Assembly (NCBI GenBank): GCA_949775045.1
Contig: OX459096.1
Span: 48,723,790 to 48,787,789 of the forward strand
Direction of reading: 5' to 3'
Length of the DNA stretch: 64,000 nucleotides
DNA from: Metridium senile
Taxonomy: Eukaryota > Cnidaria > Anthozoa > Actiniaria > Metridiidae
Part shown: positions 11,901 to 26,371 of the stretch, piece by piece
How positions within the stretch are numbered: position 1 is the first letter of the stretch
How the letters are laid out: each line of letters opens with the position of its first letter
Translations under genes and position numbers: made by a program
The notes under the pieces: model-generated
Told to the model about the DNA's origin: nothing
Seen by the model: only the letters and a program-made list of their open reading frames with translations
Database searches by the model: none

Positions 11901-13027
11901 TAAGGCGCGCTTGCTGGGTTAAGGAAAATGCGCTTCCAGGGACCGCTAGCTTGTACGAAAGGGTGGATAAAGTTATCCGTGGATAAAAGTTATCCACTGC
12001 ATAGGTTTTTTATAGATTTTATCCGCTGGATAAAGATTTATCCGGTGGATAGCGCTATTCACCCTTCGTACAACCGGCCCCAGAAGTAGTATGTTCTTAC
12101 CATTAGAGGAACCCAGGTAGAGAAGTAAACGACTCCCAGAGCGAAGGTCATTCTAGCATAACTATCTGTTACACTTTGTACACTTTGTACTGAATGTAAA
12201 CCCCCACCATCTGAGTTCCTACCGATCATTTGAATATCAAGCTCTTGTGCCTCGCGTAGATTCTCCCTCCAGAAACAACAGCTGAAACAACTCAGAATAC
12301 TGTGAACAAGATGGAGTATTAAACAGGCCGCTGTGCTCATTAACACGGCGAAAAGAAACGTGTATTCCTTCACCTTGAGAGGAAAACTTATTTGTTCAAG
12401 ATGACACAATTGAATTTCTTGCTTCAATGCCAATATGTCGGTCGAGTTGGAATTCATATCATACTCGCCTTTTGGTCCTAAATCTATATAAGGTAGAGAT
12501 GAAATAATAAAGGTAACCAAAGCAATACCTAGGACTATGCCGGCTATGACCATAGCAGATCGTCTATGCTCGTCTGTTCTGTTTGTTCTCGATTTAGCTC
12601 TGTGAAAAGAGTTTGAGAGGCGATCTCCAATACTTGGTCGATCACTGTACTGACCCTTCACATTAAGAGCCAAATAAGATGAGTAGTTCAACACAGTTAT
12701 AAGGAACATAGCACAAAGTTTGAGCCAGATGAACATTAGAAAGAATATTTCACATATCATTGGACGGCCTGATGGTGTACTTGTATCCATACATCTTGCC
12801 TTTACTTCAAGATTTAACGATAATGGAACAAGAATTGTCAAAATATCGATGATACATAGAGCAGCTATTAGCATATCCCGCCCAACGCGGTCAGCTTTCT
12901 TTTGTAGCTTCAATATAACATATAGAGGGAATATATTCAAGACTAATCCTGCTATTCCTGCCAATACAAGGTATACATTCACTGGTGTAGCGAATGAACC
13001 ACATCCCCGCGAACTAAAATTCTCCAT
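8949..13027 (-). CDS. Orphan rhodopsin-like (class A) GPCR without a DRY motif (3 exons, complete)
   Basis: Exons 13027-12101, 10196-10013 and 9217-8949 join in frame to 459 residues. Seven hydrophobic segments are visible. TM1 has N31 (GLVLN), TM2 has D61 (ALCIID), TM3 starts at C92, TM6 has FSTWVP, and TM7, in exon 2, has MDPIIY. These are class A signatures, and C92 with the loop cysteine in QLCHLEQ could form the usual disulphide. Where DRY/ERY should follow TM3 the sequence reads VLNYSSYLAL, so the arginine switch is missing, and TM4 lacks its tryptophan. Exon 3 encodes an 88-residue cytoplasmic tail with a Cys-rich SVPPCKVTCGLNVIMP stretch. Prostanoid-type receptors are a possible relative, but I do not recognise the subfamily or ligand. 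Intron 1 holds a GAT-rich repeat and a MITE 20 bp from the donor. Confidence 0.85.
9364..9446. mobile_element. Tiny TAGCC-ended palindrome with 9-bp flanking duplication
   Basis: This is an 83 bp near-perfect palindrome whose arms start TAGCCTGAGAAAACAGAC. It is flanked by ACACTCACT (9355-9363) and ACACTCACC (9447-9455), a 9 bp duplication with one mismatch. It lies in GPCR intron 2. Confidence 0.75.
9766..9934. mobile_element. TAGCCTCCTCCGCA-ended MITE with 9-bp TSD, copy 1
   Basis: The ends are TAGCCTCCTCCGCAGGCAA and TTGCCTGCGGAGGAGGCTA. An exact GATGGAAAC lies on both sides (9757-9765 and 9935-9943). A second family member is at 47235-47396 with its own 9 bp duplication. A 9 bp duplication is typical of Mutator-like (MULE) elements; the superfamily call is inference. 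Confidence 0.85.
10205..10520. repeat. Degenerate GAT/GATGGT-rich tract, GPCR intron 1
   Basis: This is simple sequence built from GATGATNNN-type units without a fixed period. The remainder of the intron, about 10520-11930, shows no feature I can name. Confidence 0.6.
11938..12080. mobile_element. Foldback MITE (GTACGAA...TTCGTAC ends), copy 1
   Basis: The interior is built of pairing blocks GGATAAAGTTATCC and TTATCCGGTGGATA, and the right end reads TTCGTACAACCGGCCCC. A close copy lies at 32640-32776 in an LRRC45 intron. Here it sits about 20 bp inside the intron from the GPCR exon 1 donor. Confidence 0.8.
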
Positions 13028-13814
13028 AACCCTTTCTTGTCACTCCTTTAACTATTTCGATGTAGTTTGAAAGCGCACTCTTGCGAACACAAGTCCTAAC
13101 TGTACTCAATCTTGAAACAGTTGGACTCCATACGAGAAACAAAATACCAACCCTCTCGCCTGATGGTTGTCTCTGTTGACTTTATAAACGATCGGTTTGG
13201 CTTTAGTCCATGGATAAACTTTTGTTATTGATAAGAATAACAACCGTTTATTTGTATAACCTATACGAGTGATCACATAAGCCGGCGACTTCCCGATGGG
13301 ATTGCCTCAGGGTCGATAGTGATGACCTAGATATGTTATTGTTTTTTTAAATAGTTTAAACAGAGATAGAATTAATTATTTGTTTTCACAATTTATGTTC
13401 AAAACAATATATTTATAATAATTGAAGAGAGAAAGAGAAAATATAAGAAAATGAAATTAAAAGGAAGGAACCACATGAAACAAGAATGGCTGGAGAACTA
13501 GAATAGGAAATAACATAAAACGCTGGTATTTCTATCCGGGTTCTGGAGATGGAGCTTTTTGTCCAAGGTTGGGATTCCTTTGCCAGAGGAGGAGACTATT
13601 TTTCCATCCTAAAAGGTGCACTACTGACCACCCCTACCACTTGTACAGGAGTGGCCAAGTCTTACGTAAAACTACGTTGTCTTACGTAAAACTACGTTAA
13701 GTCTTACGTAAAACTATGTTCAGTTACAGTGGTGTCGTTAATTATGCAAGCAGTATTTTATAGACTACTGGACTATTGGGAGCTAGGATAAGCAAAACAG
13801 GTTTTATTAGTATT
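13028..13814. other. Intergenic DNA upstream of the GPCR gene
   Basis: This interval must contain the GPCR 5' UTR and promoter. No TATA or other site is clear. It includes three tandem copies of a 20-22 bp unit (GTCTTACGTAAAACTACGTT, about 13658-13720). No ORF here resembles a gene. Confidence 0.5.
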
Positions 13815-14325
13815 TAGTATAAATACAAAGGTGATTATACAAAATCGCGCACTCTGATTGGTTTGCTATCTCGGATTATCAGCCGATAATCACCTTTTCG
13901 GACAAAATGGCTGCCAGTAGTCGTTTTGTCACTGTTAGCGAAGATGAAATTGAAAACTTTAAAGAAAATGCTGTCCCAAAATCGAATAATTTAAAGAAGC
14001 TACAAAGTTTGGTGTCAAGCTATTTGAAGGTATCATAGTAAATTTTCACGTTTTTTTTTTGTCATTATATTTATTTTATTTATTTACAAAATTCGCCACA
14101 CTACGTTAGGCAGGGAAACCCAACAGAGAGGATCTCCAGTAACGGTTTCCCAATGAGACAATGTTTACAATTTTTACGTGACACTTTTCGTGACGCTCGT
14201 GTTTTAAAAAAATAAAATATTTTCACTTTCAATGCTGTTTTCTTCTTTAAAATAATCACCTTTGTATTTATACTAAAACGATTATTCACCTCAGGCTCAC
14301 TGATTCGCCTTCGGCGAATAGTTAA
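13815..14325. mobile_element. Exon-carrying MITE, copy 2
   Basis: This is the same composite as at 1480-1967 in the opposite orientation: the TAGTATAAATACAAAGGTG module first, then the hairpin module ending TTCGGCGAATAGTTAA. The embedded exon (13907-14029, plus strand) keeps its ATG and AAG|GTATCA donor but has a net 4-5 bp insertion near 13985 that breaks the frame. Confidence 0.85.
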
Positions 14326-14381
14326 ATGTAGATAGATGCAAATAATTGTCTTATATCGTTGTAAATTTGTAATATATAAGG

Positions 14382-14988
14382 GACCGATCGTTTATTACGT
14401 CGCAGGGGGAGCTTTTTTTAAAAAAAATACGTGAAACAGGGTTCGTACAGAATCCTCAGAGAAAATTTCAAAAACTTTTTCGAAGCCTATTACTCAAAAT
14501 TCCAAAACCACACAAGCGAAAAAATGAAGTGAAATTCATGGGTAAAAACATTCAGCATATATTTACCAATTCAAAAATTTGCGGCAGGCAGAAAAATTAT
14601 CAGCCGTTTTTTAATTACAACGAAAACAGTTCTTTGGAAGGTAGGAGCTGGGCAACCGACAAAAAATTCATAACTTTTCCATAGCCGAGCAGGTGAAAAA
14701 GGAATTTCCCAAAACTTACCAGGTCCTGGAAAAATGCATTACCAATTTCCAAAACTTTCCAAAATCCGTACGAACCCTGGTGAAAATAGGGGGAGGGACA
14801 TTTTTGAATGGTCAGAATTCGTTGGGATTCGTTTCAAAAACACCGACTTTTGTAGCTTTGAAAGAGGGGGGCACGTTTTCTATTAAACGATTTTAGAAGG
14901 GGTACAAATTTAATTTACTTTTTTGGGAATGAAACCACCGCCCCCCCCCCCCCCCCCCCCCCCCCCGCGACGTAATAAACGATCGGTC
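14382..14988. mobile_element. MITE with GACCGATCGTTTATTACG ends, hosting a nested element
   Basis: The 22 bp inverted ends GACCGATCGTTTATTACG(TCGC) at 14382 and the exact complement ending at 14988 define the element. Its interior holds a second element (14437-14779) and a run of 26 cytosines at 14941-14966. It lies between the GPCR gene and the ATP synthase 3' end. Confidence 0.85.
14437..14779. mobile_element. CAGGGTTCGTAC-ended MITE with 6-bp TSD, nested
   Basis: The ends CAGGGTTCGTAC and GTACGAACCCTG are exact complements, and GTGAAA is duplicated on both sides (14431-14436 and 14780-14785). The end sequence and 6 bp duplication are shared with the element at 39648-39884. The CAGGG ends recall hAT elements, which normally duplicate 8 bp. 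Confidence 0.8.
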
Positions 14989-15034
14989 TCTAATGGGAGA
15001 AAATCATTACAACACAATCTAAAACTTTTCGTTT

Positions 15035-15040
15035 TTTATT
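15035..15040 (-). terminator. Candidate ATP synthase beta polyadenylation signal
   Basis: TTTATT on the plus strand reads AATAAA on the coding strand, about 156 bp past the stop at 15198-15196. Confidence 0.5.
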
Positions 15041-15195
15041 ATTTTCACAACCAGACCTCACAATAAAATACACAGTTTGAAGAAAATTACTGTGCATTCA
15101 ATGATCACAAAATTATTCATTTAACCACCATGGTCTTGAAAAATGAAGGGAAGCATACAAACATATGGATTTACATTTTACAGACAAATAGGAAT

Positions 15196-20131
<4,936 letters not shown>

Positions 20132-20765
20132 GGCGGCCAAGGAGAGTGAGGTGAGCGGGTTTCCGACTCTTTTGAACATGTGATTTCCGAGTGCGTCCGA
20201 AAATTTACCGATCATTCATCGGTTCATACTCGGTACTCTTCGTCTAAGAAATGATTGGGCAATATTTCGGCAATATCAGCCAATAAAATCAATCCTATTG
20301 TTGGTATTGTTATCTCGGGCCCAGCATCAACACGAAATAAAAATTTCGAACAAACACAGAGGTTGGAAACCTTGATTTTTGAAATGCCTTGATTTTTAAA
20401 GCAATTGAGCAGGATAACTTCTTACAGCTACCCCATTGCTCGCCCAAAGGTATGCCGTGTAAGCTTACTAAATGTTCTTCAAATTCAATATTTTGTTTTG
20501 TAGTGTTGCACATCGCGATCAGCACGCGCACGTGAGACGTACTTGATCGACTCATCTGTAGTCTGATGATCGTGACCGATTCTGTATAAAACCGCGATTT
20601 TCTTCCAAATTTCACGATATTACTTTAGTTTTCAAGCTATATCTAGGGCAGTTTTATCTATTTACATCGAATTTCTATAATACAGAGGCGAGAGAAGTGT
20701 AAAAAAATCCGAGGTTCCCCTTCTAGAGGAGAAGTTAAAAATAAACAGCTGATTTCTTTATATGT
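20132..20765. promoter_or_regulatory. Upstream region of ATP synthase beta
   Basis: This interval must hold the 5' UTR and promoter of ATP5F1B. It is fairly GC-rich near the start codon and has no clear TATA box. Open frames here are not supported as genes. Confidence 0.45.
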
Positions 20766-21513
20766 AAAGGCCGATTTACACGATACGATTTTGACCTACG
20801 ACTGTAGTATACGATTTGCCTACAACATTTAGTAGGTACCATTCACACGCGCACGACTAGTCGTATACGATTCATATACGCCATAGATAAAATCGTGAGC
20901 GATTGGACGAAATACTAGTTCCAGTCTTAATTATATGGAACAAATCACGTCATTTTCCTACGACAAGTCGTAGGGTTTTGATCCTTGGCTCAAAATCCTA
21001 CGACAAGTTGTAGGTCGCGTACGTCAGTCATAGGCAATAAGTCATAGGGGCATTGACACTGCACGAATTGGAGCTCATTTGAGTCGTATACTACAAGTCG
21101 CACACAAGAATCGTGCCGTGTGAATCGGCCTTAAGATGATGTTTTATCTTAAGGCCGATTTACACTATACGATTTTGACCTACAACTGTAGTATACGATT
21201 TGCCTAAAACATGTAGTAGGTACCATTCACACGCGCACGACTAGTCGTATACGATTCATATACGCCATAGCTAAAATCGTGAGTGATTGGACGAAATACT
21301 AGTTCCAGTCTTAATTATATGGAACAAATGACGTCATTTTCCTAGGACAAGTCGTAGGGTTTTGATCCTTGGTTCAAAATCCTACTACAAGTTGTAGGTC
21401 GCGTGCGTCAGTCGTAGGCAAGTCGTAGGGGCATTTACACGGCACGACTTGAGCTCATTTGAGTCGTATACTACAAGTCGCACACGACAATCGTGCCGTG
21501 TAAATCAGCCTTT
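20766..21513. mobile_element. Two tandem copies of an AAGGCCGATTTACAC-ended element
   Basis: Copy A runs about 20766-21134 and copy B 21149-21513, separated by 14 bp. Each starts AAGGCCGATTTACAC and ends GTGTAAATCGGCCTT or a close variant, with many internal TCGTAGG and CGTATACG blocks. The copies are nearly identical over about 365 bp. A third, truncated copy is at 43280-43553. They sit between the divergently transcribed ATP5F1B and GALNT genes. Confidence 0.88.
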
Positions 21514-21884
21514 AGAATGTACAGGGTCTTTCTAAAACCGACCCAGCTAATGAACTTACTATGTAATATTTATTGGAGATTGTTTTGAATGTTATCTTTA
21601 TTTCTTTTTATGCTGTTTTTTTTTTAGATTCTTGCTGACAATCAGTGCATGCTAGCTACTGATGATACGATAGTAATGTAATTAAATTTCTCTGTCTTTG
21701 TACAGGCAAACATTTGACATGCAGAATCAACTCGATGCAAACATGCAATGGTTAATGGATTTCTCAACAAAAAACCTGAACGTTTTATCACATTGCATCA
21801 ACATTACTTGGTGATTTACAACTGACTATATATTAGAGTTAGAATTGGATTTGAACAATATCTAAATAAAGCCTTTTGTCTAAA
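21514..21884. promoter_or_regulatory. Upstream region of the GALNT11-like gene
   Basis: This contains the presumed promoter and 5' UTR. No core element stands out. The start at 21885 is the first in-frame ATG; the frame remains open upstream only from a TTG. Confidence 0.4.
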
Positions 21885-24800
21885 ATGGGGTTAAAACTAT
21901 ATCACCGCTATTTGTTTTTATGCTGCTTTTTGACTTTTTTTCTATGGACTATATTTAATACAATGTCATTTTTATACAATGGAAAAGATCGAAATAGAGG
22001 GTTGGCAATGGATTCCCAATTGAGAGAGGTTGATCTTGATTCACAAGATGATGTTATGGAGTTGGGACTTGTCAGAAATAATGAAGATTTGAAATTAAGA
22101 GAAGAAGGCTATGGAAAACATGCTTTTAATCTTCTTGTAAGCAAACGTTTAGGATTACATCGTAATATTAAAGACACAAGGCATGAATTGTAAGTAAAGT
22201 AAATGTAATATTTATGGAGGGAGGGGGGGGGGGGGGGGGGGTTACTAGAGATTGAATTTTATAAAAAAAATTTTCTTGACCTTTAAACTTTAAAAGGCAG
22301 ACCTTTTCCTCTTGTATAAAAAAAAAATCCGTAATAATACAAGAGTGAATGGTCTTGATTGTCCGGGGTAGTGTAGTCTTGAGAAAGACTGATGGTATTG
22401 ATGTCTGATGTTTCGACAACCTGAGCGGAAGTCGTCTTCAGGGTAAAGAAACGAAACGTTTTTCTGAAGACTACACCACCCCAGACAATCGGTATGCCTC
22501 ATCTACATTAATAATATAGATGATTAATTCACACTTATATTGCACGTCAAATGCTCTAATCTTGAATGTCAATTTTCTCTGTCTACAGATGTCGTCAGAA
22601 ACTCTACCCATCAAGTCTCCCATCTGCAAGTGTCATTATTTGTTTTCACAATGAGGCTTGGACTGTACTGCTAAGAACAATACACAGCATATTAGACAGA
22701 ACACCACACCATTTACATGAGATAGTTTTAGTTGATGATTTTAGTGATATTTTGAATTTAAAAGATGATCTTGAAAATTACATAAAGGATTTACCAAAAG
22801 TTAGGCTTATTAGAACTGATAAAAGAGAAGGGTTGATCAGAGGACGCTTGGTTGGTGCTAATGCAGCTTCTGGAGAAGTGATTGTATTTTTAGACAGTCA
22901 TTGTGAAGTGAATTCTGACTGGCTTCCACCTTTACTTGGAAGGATCAAGAAGAATCCTCATACAGTGGTTTGTCCTGTCATTGATATTATTAGTGCTCAT
23001 ACCTTTGAATATAAGGCATCACCAATTGTTAGAGGAGGGTTCAACTGGGGGCTTCATTTCTCCTGGGAACCAGTATCTCCATCACTGTTGAAGAAGCCTG
23101 AAGACTATGTAAAACCAATAAGGTACAAGATACTTGTAGTTATTTGTGCATAAAATAATATGCTTATTTTATGTATATGCAGATTATCAATATCACACAA
23201 CATGCATTGTTCCAAAAGCAAGACAGGGAAGGTGGACTTAGTTGTCACACTCACTTTCAAACTGAAAAGTCCTCTTAGAGAGTTACCTGCAACTCTATTT
23301 CATTTTGTATCTTTAATCAACAGATCACCTACCATGGCTGGAGGTTTATTTGCAATTAATAAAGAATATTTTCATTATCTTGGCAACTATGATGCTGGTA
23401 TGGACATCTGGGGGGCAGAAAACCTAGAACTGTCTTTTAGGGTAAGTAGGTTTATGTGAAAATGCATCATCACCAACCAACATCATAATCATCACCTCCA
23501 CCATCATCTCTCCACCATCAACATTGTCACCATCATCACCACCACCACCACCATCATGCATCTTCACCATCATCATCTTCACCACCAGCCATCATCACCA
23601 ACCAAATCATAATAATCACCTCTACCATCTTCTTTTCCACCATCAACTTTGTCACCATCATCATCACCACCACCACCATCATGCATCTTCACCATCATCA
23701 TCTTCACCACCAGTCATCATCACTAACCAATATCAATGAGCATTGGTTATTAGGGCAACTAACTTTATATATGATGTTATCATTTTATCATAATAATAAT
23801 AGTAATTGTCGTAATCAAAGTCAAATTACTTTCTTTACGATCATCATTAGATCTGGATGTGTGGAGGAAAGTTAGAAATCATCCCTTGTTCACGTGTGGG
23901 TCATATTTTCCGGCAATGGAGACCCTATAGTTCTGGTGCGATAGGAGACACAATGTCAAGGAATTCTATGAGACTTGCTGAAGTATGGCTAGATGAATAC
24001 AAGAAGTATTTCTATGACATTCACCAGGATCTAAAAGGCAAATCATTTGGAGACATCAGCAGCCGTATCAAGGTACACATCATCTTTATTTTAATGTTGA
24101 ATATCTTACAGTTGAGTGTAGTGGTAGATAGAAGTCAACAATTTGCACAGCTGCATGCTACAATAAATTATATGTACTCAGCAACATTGGCCTGTTGTCT
24201 TTTTCAAATATTACCCAAACCCCCCTTTCTCAGGTTGGCAAAAATATCAATCCCCCCTATATTTCGTCCAGTTTTTACTTAACCCCTATAAAACAGCATA
24301 CAGTTTGTAACGTTCCCCTCCTATATAGAAAATAATGTGACCCCCCTCAATATTGCCACCCCCACCCCCACCCCCATGCACTGTTGAATGAAAAACCCTT
24401 AGGGCTGTTAATCTATACAATCATATAATGCAATCTAAATGTTGATTATGATTATGTTGTTACAGCTAAGACAAAGCCTTGATTGCCTTTCATTCAATTG
24501 GTATTTGAACAATGTCTATCCTGAGTTACGTCTGCCAGGCAAGGGGGGACAAGTTATATGGAACCAATCAAAGAGAAAAAACCCTTCAATCATACATAAA
24601 GGAAAGGTGAAGAATGAATAGAATAATCAGAAAATAATCTCAGAAAAAAATAGATAGATAAAAGAAAACTAAAGTGATAAATCTGCTTACACACTGGACA
24701 CAAGTCCTTGTAATAATAATAATAATTTAATATTTATATAGCGCAAATATCTATGTTTGTATTCAAATGCGCTTGTATAAGAGTGAGGCAGTCACTGAGG

Positions 24801-26084
24801 CTGGTCACGGCCAGAGATTTGTTTACGTCCTCAGTGGTTCTTTTATGTCCACCTTGTAACATAGTCAGAGTGAAGGCAGATGGTACCTCCGGCTTTATGT
24901 CCTTATCCAAGAAGACGAGGCACTGAGAGAGTAAAGTTTATCATACAACCCATATTTTGCCCGGCGCGCGCTCTTAAGAAAACCTTCGGACAAAATGCAT
25001 GTGATGGGGTCCGTTCAGCTTTTTTCACCTGGTCCGTACAAACATGTATGGACCAGCTACTCAAAACATTACAAAAAAATGGTGGGCACCGGGCAAAATA
25101 TACAGGTCATATGATAAAAAACTTATTGACTGAGTTAGGTCAGGCTGTACGGAAAAATATTTGGCTCTTGGTCATTTGTGCGGACCTCGCTGCGCTCGGC
25201 CCCTACGTCATGATCGCGAGCCTAATATTTTCCCGTACAGCCCTCCCGCTCAGTCAATAAGTACTTAATCTTGCCCAAGGACACAACGTAATCGCCCGGG
25301 CCAGGAATCGAACCAAAACCATAAGTCCCAAAGTCGGACACGCTGACCGCTAGGCCACAATGTCTCAACACTCTGTAATGTGCATGCTTAATTTATGTTT
25401 AAAATACTCACTACTACCCCTCTAAGCAATGTTGGTCTGGAGGCCACCTAGACCGAATCATGTCTAAGTGGTTAAAACCAACACTGCAATTGGAAGAAGA
25501 AGGAGAGGATTATTGTGAAAAAGTATAGTAGAAGGTCTAGTTAATGAAGCTGAAAATAAAGAAAACCAGGAAAATGTCTCTAGTGATTAATTTTGAAGAG
25601 ATTGTGCAATGGTAATATTGATGAGGGTAATATTTATTATGCTGATAATGATGGCAGTGTAGTTGATAATCAAGCTAGTGATGATGGGTATATAATATGA
25701 TGATTATGTTAATGGTAATGATGATGTTGATCGCCGTTCCACTACATGAAACAAAAATTTTGAAAAAAAGAATGTGTGGGCAAATAATTGATGGTTCTGG
25801 TCTTTGCAGCTACAAGCCAAGGGAAAGAAAGGGTACTGCTTAGATAGTCCAGGTCAGCCCAGTGAAAAGAGGGCCAAGGCTGTCCTTAATTTCTGTGAAG
25901 ACACAAATTCAAAGGTAAAAACCAGTAGTAAATATAGATGATTGTTTAATGCCTGTAATCAAATATACAAAACAAAAATTTGACTGAATTACAATTTCTT
26001 TATAAAAATTTGAAATTTACAAGAGTGTTTGTCAAAGTGGAATTTTAATTTCTCAGAATTAGATGTGTTTTGTTTGTGATATGG

Positions 26085-26150
<66 letters not shown>

Positions 26151-26308
26151 TACAATCATTGAAATTTATATAAAATTACATCGTGTATCTAAAATCGTTG
26201 TCACATTACATGCATAAAAGTAGTAATAATTTAGAAAATTCAAAGAAAGGATAGAGGAAAATTGTGTATATAAAAAAAAATCTATACAATCTCTTAAAAA
26301 ATAATAAC

Positions 26309-26371
<63 letters not shown>

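Noticed and set aside
24880..25260. A 126-codon ORF with apparently normal composition
   Set aside because: It spans the SINE body and the nested foldback, both inverted-repeat DNA, and resembles no protein I know.
25343..25371. A genuine tRNA gene at the SINE head
   Set aside because: The A- and B-boxes are present, but I could not fold a convincing cloverleaf with acceptor stem, and it continues into the SINE body and tail.
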